From the NCBI RefSeq assembly GCF_022206305.1, contig NZ_JAKOIW010000006.1, forward strand, positions 87,756-151,755: a DNA stretch of 64,000 bases, given 5' to 3'. Position 1 is the first letter of the stretch. Every line of letters starts with the position of its first letter. Shown piece by piece: positions 25,342 through 32,771 of this stretch. The notes beneath the pieces are model-generated. The model saw nothing but the letters and a program-made list of their open reading frames with translations. It did not search any database and had not been told where the DNA came from. The position numbers and the translations under genes are program-made. This DNA is from Gordonia sp. 'Campus'. GTDB taxonomy: Bacteria; Actinomycetota; Actinomycetes; Mycobacteriales; Mycobacteriaceae.

Positions 25342-27285
25342 ATGACGGTGACTCCCGTGAACCAGTCCGACATCCCCGACGCAGGCACCGGGCCGTCGAA
25401 GGCAAAATCCCTTCTGCAGCGGGTGATCTTCCCGCGGGCGGGTGAGCCGCTCGACGTGCGTTCGCTCTACCTGGAGGAGTCGGAGAGCAACAACCGTCGT
25501 GCGCACGCGCCGAGCCGGACGTCGGTGCTCCTCGGCGCCGAATCCGAGGTGAGCTTCGAGACCTACTTCAACGCGTTCGCCGCGGCCTACTGGCGGCGCT
25601 GGAGCATCCTCGACTCGGTGGTGCTGCGCGTCGAGGTGATCGGCACATGTCGTGTCGACCTGTATCGCTCGAAGATCGACGGGTCGCGCATCGGGATCGG
25701 CGGCGATCTCGTCGACACCGATGAAACCGGCCGCGGCGTGGTCGAATTCGAACTCGACCTGGGTCCCTTCGAAGACGGCGGCTGGATCTGGTTCGACGTC
25801 ACCACCGACACCGACACCGAGATCGTCTCGGCTGGTTGGTATGCGCCCATCGACGCACCGACGCCCGATGAGGAGACCAAGCGCGTCACGGTCGGTATCC
25901 CGACCTTCAACCGCCCGACCGATGCTGTGAACGCGCTGGCCGCGTTGACCTCCGACCCGATGGTCGACGAGGTCATCGACGCGGTGATGATGCCCGACCA
26001 GGGCACCAAGAAGGTCGTCGACGAGCCCGGTTACGTCGAGGCCGCCGCGGCGCTCGGCGACCGGTTGCGCATCTTCGACCAGGGCAACCTGGGCGGCTCG
26101 GGTGGCTACGCGCGCATCATGTACGAGGCGCTGCGGCTCACCGACTCGCCGTACGTGCTGTACATGGACGACGACATCGCCATCGAGCCCGACTCGATCC
26201 TGCGCGCGCTGGCCATGTCGCGATTCGCCAAGTCCCCTATGCTCGTCGGCGGACAGATGCTCAACCTGCAGGACCGCAGTCACCTGCACTGCATGGGCGA
26301 GGTCATCCGTCGGGACAACTTCATGTGGACCGCCGCCCCGTTCGTCGAGTACGACCACAACTTCTCCAAGCACCCACTGCGCGACCGTGAGAACTCGAAG
26401 AACCTGCACCGGCGGATCGACGTCGAGGGCAACGGCTGGTGGATGTGCATGATCCCGCGCGACTGTGCGGAGCAGGTCGGCCTGCCGATGCCGCTGTTCA
26501 TCAAGTGGGACGACTGGGAATTCGCGCTGCGGGCCGCCAAGGCCGGGTACCCGACGGCCACCGTGCCGGGAATCGCGATCTGGCACATGGCCTGGAGTGA
26601 CAAGGACGACGCCATCGACTGGCAGGCGTACTTCCATCTGCGCAACCGCCTGGTCGTGGCCTCCATCCATCACGACGGTCCGATCAAGGGCATCGTGCGG
26701 TCGATGACCAAGGCGACCGCGAAACACCTGCTCTGCCTGGAGTATTCGACGGTCGCGATCCAGAACGAGGCGATCCGCGACTTCCTCGCCGGACCCGATC
26801 ACATCCGCAGCCTGCTGCCGACCGCGCTGCCCAAGATCGCCCAGATGCGCAAGCAGTACCCGGACGCCGTGGTCCTGCCGTCGGCCACCGAGCTGCCCCG
26901 GACATCCGGTGAGGCAACGCATCTCGGCTCGTCGATCCCGCTGAACCCGGTGAGCAAGATCAAAGCGCTGACCGCGTCGGTGCTCAACAACGCGCGGCCC
27001 GCCGACCCTCGGCACCACGAGGTGCCGCAGGCCAACTTCCCGCCCATCGAGGCGAGGTGGTTCTCGCTCGGTCGCGTCGACGGGGTCACCGTGACCACCG
27101 CCGACGGACGCGGCGTCGTCTACCGGCAGCGCGACCGCGAGAAGATGATCGAACTGGCACGCGAGCACTTCGCCCTCGTGAAGGAACTGCAGGCGAAGTT
27201 CCCGGAGATGAAGCGGCAGTATCGGTCCGCGCATCAGGATCTGACGTCGAAAGAGAGCTGGGCGGGTGTCTTCGGAATCGAGTAA
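25342..27285 (+). CDS. glfT2: Galactofuranosyltransferase GlfT2
   Basis: GlfT2, 647 residues, is the processive galactofuranosyltransferase that builds the alternating beta-1,5/beta-1,6 galactan chain on the polyprenyl linker at the inner membrane face. An N-terminal beta-rich domain (about residues 1-180) precedes the GT-A domain (VTVGIPTFNRPTDAVNALAA). The metal motif is YMDDDIAI (D276-D278). KWDDWEFALRAAKAGYPT carries the catalytic acidic pair, and IWHMAWSDKDD follows. The helical C-terminal domain ends the protein. The start abuts the glf stop, and the end overlaps the PAP2 gene by 20 nt, so the operon continues. The length is near the 637 residues of the M. tuberculosis enzyme. Confidence 0.96.
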   Translation: MTVTPVNQSDIPDAGTGPSKAKSLLQRVIFPRAGEPLDVRSLYLEESESNNRRAHAPSRTSVLLGAESEVSFETYFNAFAAAYWRRWSILDSVVLRVEVIGTCRVDLYRSKIDGSRIGIGGDLVDTDETGRGVVEFELDLGPFEDGGWIWFDVTTDTDTEIVSAGWYAPIDAPTPDEETKRVTVGIPTFNRPTDAVNALAALTSDPMVDEVIDAVMMPDQGTKKVVDEPGYVEAAAALGDRLRIFDQGNLGGSGGYARIMYEALRLTDSPYVLYMDDDIAIEPDSILRALAMSRFAKSPMLVGGQMLNLQDRSHLHCMGEVIRRDNFMWTAAPFVEYDHNFSKHPLRDRENSKNLHRRIDVEGNGWWMCMIPRDCAEQVGLPMPLFIKWDDWEFALRAAKAGYPTATVPGIAIWHMAWSDKDDAIDWQAYFHLRNRLVVASIHHDGPIKGIVRSMTKATAKHLLCLEYSTVAIQNEAIRDFLAGPDHIRSLLPTALPKIAQMRKQYPDAVVLPSATELPRTSGEATHLGSSIPLNPVSKIKALTASVLNNARPADPRHHEVPQANFPPIEARWFSLGRVDGVTVTTADGRGVVYRQRDREKMIELAREHFALVKELQAKFPEMKRQYRSAHQDLTSKESWAGVFGIE

Positions 27286-28024
27286 TCCGTTGGACGATGT
27301 CGCGGAGACGGGCCGGGTCCCGGCCGACGACATCCCACGCCCTCTGTCGGGTGAGGAAAAGGCCCTGGTCGCCATCCAGGCGGGCGTAGGCGCGCGTCCG
27401 GGTGTGCGTTCGGCGGCACGCGGACTGTCGCACGTCGGCGAGCATGCGCTCGGCTGGCTCGCGATCTCCGGCGCCGGCTGGGCAGTGGCCCGCCGCCGCG
27501 GTGACGTGCGCGCACAACAGCGCTGGCTCGAGGCCGGAGTCGGAGCCTTCGGGGCACACGCCGCATCGGTTGTCATCAAGCGGATCGTCCGACGTCCCCG
27601 TCCCGCCCATCCCGCGGTCGCGATCGGCGTGTCGACCCCCAGCAAGCTGAGCTTCCCGTCGTCGCACGCCACCTCGACGACCGCCGCCGCCATCCTCATC
27701 GGCCGCGCGGCCGGCTGGGACCCGAAGGTGCTGCCGGCCGTCCTGGTGCCGCCGATGCTCCTGTCCCGGCTCGTGCTCGGTGTGCACTACCCGAGCGATG
27801 TCACCGCGGGGGCGGCGATCGGTGCCGCGAGCGCAGCCGCCGTCATCGTGGGCGATAAGGTGCTGCTCGAACCCACCCGGAAAGACCCGGCATCCGGACG
27901 TGCCCGTCGCGCGGCGCGCGTCCTGGCCCGGCTCGGCCTCACGGCCGCGGTGCCCGGCGGTCCGCTGCGTCTTGCCGCGTCCCCCGTCATCGCGCGGGTG
28001 ACACGACACAGGGAGAGTGCATGA
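27266..28024 (+). CDS. PAP2-family phosphatase (Rv3807c-like, decaprenyl-phosphoryl-phosphoribose phosphatase)
   Basis: A 252-residue PAP2-superfamily membrane phosphatase. The conserved triad of motifs is present: KRIVRRPRP, PSSHATSTT, and SRLVLGVHYPSDVTAG with the catalytic His. Hydrophobic segments around residues 85, 145, 165 and 185 fit a membrane protein, with a hydrophilic N-terminus. By position, between glfT2 and ubiA, it matches Rv3807c, thought to dephosphorylate decaprenylphosphoryl-5-phosphoribose on the way to decaprenylphosphoryl-arabinose. The GTG start overlaps glfT2 by 20 nt and the stop overlaps ubiA by 4 nt, so the genes are translationally coupled. The longer frame and GTG start are accepted because no better start exists. 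Confidence 0.88.
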   Translation: MSSESSNPLDDVAETGRVPADDIPRPLSGEEKALVAIQAGVGARPGVRSAARGLSHVGEHALGWLAISGAGWAVARRRGDVRAQQRWLEAGVGAFGAHAASVVIKRIVRRPRPAHPAVAIGVSTPSKLSFPSSHATSTTAAAILIGRAAGWDPKVLPAVLVPPMLLSRLVLGVHYPSDVTAGAAIGAASAAAVIVGDKVLLEPTRKDPASGRARRAARVLARLGLTAAVPGGPLRLAASPVIARVTRHRESA

Positions 28025-28941
28025 GCGAGGAGCCGATCGAGCACGGAAAGGTCCTCGGACCGCCGAAGAACCTCGGCACCGGGCTGATCAAGGCCGTCCG
28101 TCCGCGGCAGTGGGTCAAGAACGTCCTGGTCCTCGCCGCGCCGCTGGCCGCGGGCAACATCACCGAGGTCTCCGTGCTGCGCGACGCCGGGATCGCGTTC
28201 GTCGCCTTCTGCCTCGCGGCGTCGAGCATCTACCTGGTCAACGACGCCATGGATGTCGAGTCCGATCGCAACCACCCCACCAAGCGGTTCCGCCCGATCG
28301 CCGCAGGCGTCGTCCCGGTGACACTGGCCTACATCCTGGCGGTGGTGCTGCTGGCCGGGTCGATCGGTATCGCGTTCCTGGCGAACTGGCAGACCGCCGT
28401 CGTCATCGCGATCTACCTGGTGATCCAGCTCGGCTACTGCTTCGGCCTGAAGAACCAGGCCGTGATCGACATCTGCATCGTCTCGTCGGGCTTCCTGCTG
28501 CGTGCCGTGGCCGGTGGCGTCGCCGCCGAGATCGTGCTGTCGCAATGGTTCCTGCTCGTGATGGCCTTCGGCTCGCTGTTCATGGCCGCGGGCAAGCGGT
28601 ATGCCGAACTGCAACTGGCCGAACGCACCGGCGCGAAGATCCGCAAGGCCCTCGAGTACTACACGACGACCTACCTGCGCTTCGTGTGGACGCTGTCGGC
28701 CACCGCCGTCGTGATCTTCTACGGCCTGTGGGCCTTCGACAAGGGTTCCGACCACGACACGAACGTCGCCTACGCCATCTCGATGGTGCCGTTCACGGTC
28801 GCGATCCTGCGGTACGCGGTCGATGTCGACGGCGGCGCCGCAGGCGAACCCGAGGAGATCGCGCTCGGCGACCGAGTCCTGCAACTGCTCGCCGTCGCCT
28901 GGTTAGTATGCGTGGGTGTCGCGGTCTATGCAGTCAACTGA
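28021..28941 (+). CDS. ubiA: Decaprenyl-phosphate phosphoribosyltransferase (UbiA family)
   Basis: A 306-residue UbiA-superfamily integral membrane prenyltransferase corresponding to Rv3806c. It transfers 5-phosphoribose from PRPP to decaprenyl phosphate, the first committed step towards the arabinose donor DPA. The Asp-rich motif is LVNDAMDVESDRNHPTKRF (N74, D75, D78, D82), and about nine hydrophobic helices follow. GYCFGLKNQAVIDICIVSSG and a Lys/Arg-rich loop (AERTGAKIRKALEY) are also visible. The ATG overlaps the PAP2 stop as ATGA. The aftB start lies inside the ubiA 3' end. The pathway context makes the assignment firm. Confidence 0.95.
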   Translation: MSEEPIEHGKVLGPPKNLGTGLIKAVRPRQWVKNVLVLAAPLAAGNITEVSVLRDAGIAFVAFCLAASSIYLVNDAMDVESDRNHPTKRFRPIAAGVVPVTLAYILAVVLLAGSIGIAFLANWQTAVVIAIYLVIQLGYCFGLKNQAVIDICIVSSGFLLRAVAGGVAAEIVLSQWFLLVMAFGSLFMAAGKRYAELQLAERTGAKIRKALEYYTTTYLRFVWTLSATAVVIFYGLWAFDKGSDHDTNVAYAISMVPFTVAILRYAVDVDGGAAGEPEEIALGDRVLQLLAVAWLVCVGVAVYAVN

Positions 28942-31015
28942 TGGGTCGCCATCCCGGCTCCGCTCGCCGAAACTCCGGCACAACAAACTGGCGGCGGCCA
29001 GCTTCCTGATCGGCGCCGTGGCCGTCACGACCTTCTTCGCGATCGGTGCGTGGCAGCGTCGGTGGATCGCCGACGACGGCCTCATCGTCCTCCGAACACT
29101 GCGTAATCTCTTCGCAGGCAACGGCCCGGTCTTCAACGCGGGCGAGCGGGTCGAGGCCAACACCTCGACCGCCTGGACCTACCTGTTGTGGTTCTGGGCG
29201 TGGATCACCGACGGTCAGCTCGAGTACGTCGCGCTCTGGGTGGCGCTGGTGTGCTCGGTGGCCGCGATCCCGATCGCGATGTACGGCAGCGCCCGCCTGT
29301 TCGGCACCCGGATCGGCGGTGTCACCGGCGACGGGTGGACGCTGCTCCTGCCGTTCGGCGCCATCGTGTACATCGCCCTCCCACCGGCACGGGACTTCGC
29401 GACCAGCGGGTTGGAGAACGGACTCTGCATCCTCTGGGCGGCGCTGCTGTGGTGTCAGCTCGTCGCATGGTCGCGGCGGGGCCCGCACCCGGGCCGCGGC
29501 GGCGCGGCGGCGACCCTCGTGCTCGCCTTCACCGCCGGACTGGCGCCGCTGGTGCGCCCCGAGCTGACGGTGCTCGGCGGACTGGTCCTGCTCCTGGTCT
29601 TCTTCGCCCCACTCGGATGGAAGATGCGGATCGGCGTGGTCGTGGTCGCGGCCGCATTGCCCGTCGGATACCAGATCTTCCGCATGGGCTATTACGCACT
29701 CCTGGTGCCGAACCCGGCCGTCGCCAAGGACGCGAGCGGCGCGAAGTGGGAACAGGGTTTCGCCTACCTCACCAACCTCTTCGGGCCCTACGTGCTGGTT
29801 CTTCCGCTCGTCCTGGCCGCGCTGGCGGGGGTACTGCTCATCGTCGGCGGACGTCTCCGGGCGGACACCGTCCCGACCACGCCGGTGGGCGAGGACGCGA
29901 CCGGCGAGGACGCGCAGACCCCGGCGCCGTCGTGGCGGGCGCGACTCGGAACATGGCCGGGTCGGCTGCAGTCGCCGGCCGCGGTCGTCACCGTGGTGGT
30001 ACTCGCCGGCATCGTGCTGATCGTCTACTGGATGCGTCAGGGCGGCGACTTCATGCACGGTCGAGTCCTGCTGGTCCCGCTGTTCGTCACGCTGCTACCC
30101 CTCATGGTCGTCCCGCTCACCGTTCCGGCCCGCGTCGGTGCGGCCTTCCGCCGCCGGGCGTCCCGGGACGCGGACTCGGTCATCGCCGACGACGTGGCCG
30201 AGCCATCGACCGCCGTGGCCGATGACGCTGCGGCACAACCGGATCGACGTCGGACGCGCGCCCAGCTGATCGGCGCGGTGGCCATGGCCGGCATGTGGGT
30301 GACCGTGGTGGTGTGGGCCGTCACCACCCACGGCAACGTCCTGCCCAACGCCGGCATCGACATCGGCCGCAGCGGGATCGTCGACGAACGTCGCTTCTAC
30401 GTCACCAACATGGGCAACGAGAACCCGGTGACCGCCGAGGATTACCTCGACTACCCGCGGATGAGCGCGATGGTGGAGAAGATCGACAAGTACCACAAGG
30501 ACGGTGGCGTCATCTTGCCGTCGTTCAACTACGACGAGTGGTACGTCGCGCAGCTGCCTCCCGTGATGCCCAAGGGGGCACAGCGGCAGGTGACGGTCTA
30601 CTTCCTCAATCTCGGTATGACGAGCATGAACGCGCCGCTCGACGTGCGCGTGATCGATCAGATGGGTCTGGCGTATCCGCTCGCCGCGCACACCGAACGC
30701 CTCGAGGACGGCCGGATCGGGCACGACAAGATCCTGCCGAGCGAGTGGGTGGTCGCCGAGGCCGGCGCCTTCCCGCGCCGGCCCGTCCTGCCCGGTTACC
30801 TCGACGAGGACCTCGTCCGGCAGGCGCAGGTCGCCCTGCAGTGCCCCGAGACGCGGGACCGGTTCGCCTCGTTCGAGGGACCGTGGTCGTTCGAGCGGTT
30901 CAAGCACAACCTGCGACAGTCGTTCACCTTCACCGACTACCGCATTCAGCGTGAACCCGAGTACGAGATCGCGCGCTGCGGGTTGGAGATGCCGCCTCCG
31001 GTCAATCCGGAGTAG
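28916..31015 (+). CDS. aftB: Terminal beta-(1->2)-arabinofuranosyltransferase AftB
   Basis: AftB, 699 residues, is a GT-C membrane glycosyltransferase that uses decaprenylphosphoryl-arabinose to add the terminal beta-1,2 arabinose, the site later mycolylated. About ten hydrophobic segments occupy residues 30-470. The first periplasmic loop carries WIADDGLIVLRTLRNL with the acidic pair typical of GT-C active sites. A hydrophilic insert rich in Asp/Ala (residues about 400-440) and a soluble C-terminal domain follow. The GTG at 28916 lies 6 nt after a TAGTAT hexamer (28904-28909) and inside the ubiA 3' end, so besides operon read-through it may have its own leaderless promoter; ATG 28928 is an alternative. 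Order and length match Rv3805c. Confidence 0.93.
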   Translation: MSRSMQSTDGSPSRLRSPKLRHNKLAAASFLIGAVAVTTFFAIGAWQRRWIADDGLIVLRTLRNLFAGNGPVFNAGERVEANTSTAWTYLLWFWAWITDGQLEYVALWVALVCSVAAIPIAMYGSARLFGTRIGGVTGDGWTLLLPFGAIVYIALPPARDFATSGLENGLCILWAALLWCQLVAWSRRGPHPGRGGAAATLVLAFTAGLAPLVRPELTVLGGLVLLLVFFAPLGWKMRIGVVVVAAALPVGYQIFRMGYYALLVPNPAVAKDASGAKWEQGFAYLTNLFGPYVLVLPLVLAALAGVLLIVGGRLRADTVPTTPVGEDATGEDAQTPAPSWRARLGTWPGRLQSPAAVVTVVVLAGIVLIVYWMRQGGDFMHGRVLLVPLFVTLLPLMVVPLTVPARVGAAFRRRASRDADSVIADDVAEPSTAVADDAAAQPDRRRTRAQLIGAVAMAGMWVTVVVWAVTTHGNVLPNAGIDIGRSGIVDERRFYVTNMGNENPVTAEDYLDYPRMSAMVEKIDKYHKDGGVILPSFNYDEWYVAQLPPVMPKGAQRQVTVYFLNLGMTSMNAPLDVRVIDQMGLAYPLAAHTERLEDGRIGHDKILPSEWVVAEAGAFPRRPVLPGYLDEDLVRQAQVALQCPETRDRFASFEGPWSFERFKHNLRQSFTFTDYRIQREPEYEIARCGLEMPPPVNPE

Positions 31016-31387
31016 CGACCGACCGCGTTGCACAGGACTCCAAGAAAACCCCGAGAAAACGCCCGGCCGAACCTGTGGAGTTGCCACGCAACATCTCGGA
31101 TCGGTAACGTCCGGAGCAGTGCGGCCGATAAGTCGGTCGTGACCAAGGTGTTCTGAAGTGCCGGAACGTCTCGGTGACGGGGGTTGTGATCGCAATCACA
31201 TGGTTTGTCACGTCCGGGGGCATCGAATAGGCTCGCCGACGGTGAATCGCATGCGAGATCGACTCGTGGACCGTCGTCGCTCCGCGCAATGCGCCGGGGG
31301 ACGAGATATGTGTGACGCACAAAGGACCGGTTGACGTAGGGAACCGCGAAGTTCCCGATCGATCGGCTGAAGAGGGAGATTCTGTAC
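31016..31387. other. 372-bp intergenic region before the first mycolyltransferase
   Basis: I see no gene here. The region holds the CRP/GlxR palindrome and the promoter listed separately, then an untranslated leader of about 148 nt. An AGGGAG ribosome site lies before ATG 31388. Confidence 0.7.
31185..31233 (+). promoter_or_regulatory. CRP/GlxR-type site and promoter of the first mycolyltransferase
   Basis: TGTGATCGCAATCACA (31185-31200) is a perfect palindrome matching the TGTGA-N6-TCACA consensus of mycobacterial CRP and corynebacterial GlxR. Four nt downstream is TTGTCA (31205-31210), then 17 nt, then TAGGCT (31228-31233). The site centre would be about 47 nt before the predicted start of transcription, a position compatible with activation. 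Confidence 0.75.
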
Positions 31388-32377
31388 ATGCGTGAAGCTG
31401 CCACCCAGGCGTCCAAGCCTGCGCGCAACCGGATGGGTAACCGGTTCATCGCCGCATTCATCGCCTTGCTGACAGTTGTCGGACTCACCGGCGTGGTGGC
31501 CGGTCAGGCCAACGCCCGCATCGGTGGGACCCAGGTCGGCAAGCAGGAGTTCTGGGTCAACGGCTGCGGTATGCCGAACGTCAAGGTCCGCGCCTGGAAG
31601 AAGCCCGGCAACTACAAGACCGTCATCCTCCTCGACGGCATGCGCGCCCAGTACGACTACAGCGGCTGGGAGATCAACACCAACGTCCAGGAGATGGTGA
31701 AGTCCGGCGTCAACGTCGTCGAGCCCATCGGTGGACCGGCCAGCTTCTACACGGACTGGGATGCCCCCAGCAACTTCAACGCGCAGCCCTACCGCTACCG
31801 CTGGAACTGCGTCATCACCAACACGCTGATCAAGGAACTCGATCGTCGCGGCTACCGCGTCGGTGCGTCGAAGCGCTACGCGGTCATGGGCCTGTCGATG
31901 GGCGGCAACGCGGCCCTCGTGATCGGTGCGCAGAACCGCCAGCACTTCGACCGCGCGGGTTCGCTGTCGGGTTACAACTTCTTGAGCGCGCCCGGTATGC
32001 GTACCGCGCTGCGTCTGGCGATGCTCGACGTCGACCCGAAGCCGTGGAACATCGACGCCATGTGGGGCCCGCCGTGGAGCATCCGCTGGTTCCAGAACGA
32101 TCCCTTCTGGAACATCGGCCTGATGCGCGGCATGAAGGTCTTCGTCGGCTCGGGTAACGGTCTGTTCGGTCGCTACAACGCGCTGCCCAACGTGTTCGAC
32201 GACCTGTTCAAGGGCTCTACGCTGGAACTCCTCGCATTCACACAGTCGAAGGCCTTCGAGGCCTCCGCCTTCGTGCAGGGTGTCCCGGTCATGACCTACT
32301 ACGCCAACGGCACCCACGCGTGGGGCTACTGGCAGGACATGGTCTGGAACGCCAAGAACCGCGGGTTCTTCCGCTGA
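31388..32377 (+). CDS. Secreted mycolyltransferase (antigen 85 family), single-domain
   Basis: A 329-residue exported esterase-fold mycolyltransferase that transfers mycolate from trehalose monomycolate to arabinogalactan or to a second TMM. The signal peptide runs to about residue 43 (FIAAFIALLTVVGLTGVVAG, cleavage near ANA). Antigen 85 landmarks are VILLDGMRAQYDYSGWEINT, VVEPIGGPASFYTDW, the nucleophile elbow VMGLSMGGNAA (S170), FVGSGNGLFG and the catalytic His in GTHAWGYWQDMV. The length matches Ag85A/B/C. It lies directly after aftB, as fbpA does in M. tuberculosis, and is followed by a strong terminator. The CRP-type site upstream suggests cAMP-linked control. Confidence 0.95.
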   Translation: MREAATQASKPARNRMGNRFIAAFIALLTVVGLTGVVAGQANARIGGTQVGKQEFWVNGCGMPNVKVRAWKKPGNYKTVILLDGMRAQYDYSGWEINTNVQEMVKSGVNVVEPIGGPASFYTDWDAPSNFNAQPYRYRWNCVITNTLIKELDRRGYRVGASKRYAVMGLSMGGNAALVIGAQNRQHFDRAGSLSGYNFLSAPGMRTALRLAMLDVDPKPWNIDAMWGPPWSIRWFQNDPFWNIGLMRGMKVFVGSGNGLFGRYNALPNVFDDLFKGSTLELLAFTQSKAFEASAFVQGVPVMTYYANGTHAWGYWQDMVWNAKNRGFFR

Positions 32378-32407
32378 TCTGACACCGCCGGTCCTCGCCG
32401 GCCTCAC

Positions 32408-32440
32408 GACGCCCCGCCCGGGATTTTCGGGCGGGGCGTC
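32408..32440 (+). terminator. Rho-independent-type hairpin after the first mycolyltransferase
   Basis: A perfect 13-bp stem, GACGCCCCGCCCG (32408-32420) with its complement at 32428-32440, and a GGATTTT loop. It begins 31 nt after the stop codon. No long T-run follows, as is usual in actinomycetes. Confidence 0.85.
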
Positions 32441-32479
32441 GTCGTGTCGGACCCCCGACGCCCACCGCTCCCGAAAAAC

Positions 32480-32558
32480 GCCCCTGAAAACCGCCCTCCA
32501 GCGAGGTGCCGCCGCCCATGAGACGTCCGGGCCCCGCTGGAGGGCGGTTTTCAGGGGC
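32480..32558. repeat. 24-bp perfect inverted repeat
   Basis: The arm 32480-32503 begins GCCCCTGAAAACCGCC and its exact complement lies at 32535-32558, with a 31-nt spacer. It stands between two mycolyltransferase genes, after the first terminator. It could be a second terminator, an RNA leader structure or a dispersed repeat. Confidence 0.85.
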
Positions 32559-32589
32559 GGCTTCGCGGGGGCGGGTCCGGACGCGTCCG

Positions 32590-32630
32590 GTCCCACAGAT
32601 ATCAACTGCCACACAAATCACACGTGTCAC
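32590..32630 (+). promoter_or_regulatory. Degenerate MtrA-like 9-nt repeats upstream of second mycolyltransferase
   Basis: In 9-nt register the sequence reads GTCCC, ATATC, GCCAC, ATCAC, GTCAC. The last three fit a GTCAC-N4 repeat pattern well, the first two poorly. MtrA is known to bind the antigen 85B promoter in M. tuberculosis, which makes the placement before a mycolyltransferase gene meaningful. Confidence 0.5.
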
Positions 32631-32771
32631 AGCGTGGCGTGCGGACAGTGTGCCCCTCGGCCGTGTAAGAAACTCCTGAGGCGTTTGGTAACGATGATGC
32701 GTGTGTGACTGATGGGGAATCAGTCGCAGCGCGACCTGCGTCAGTGAACAGGGGCGAAGGAGTTCTGGAGC

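Larger units (their letters stand above)
32378..32771. other. 394-bp intergenic region between the two mycolyltransferases
   Basis: I see no gene here. In order it holds a strong terminator (32408-32440), a 24-bp perfect inverted repeat (32480-32558), a degenerate MtrA-like array (32590-32630) and a small hairpin with 7-bp arms at 32707-32725 (GACTGAT / ATCAGTC). An AAGGAG ribosome site is at 32757-32762. Confidence 0.7.

Noticed and set aside
32608-32630. CRP-type site before the second mycolyltransferase
   Set aside because: No TGTGA-N6-TCACA spacing is present; the repeats are direct with a 9-nt period, which fits an MtrA-like box better.
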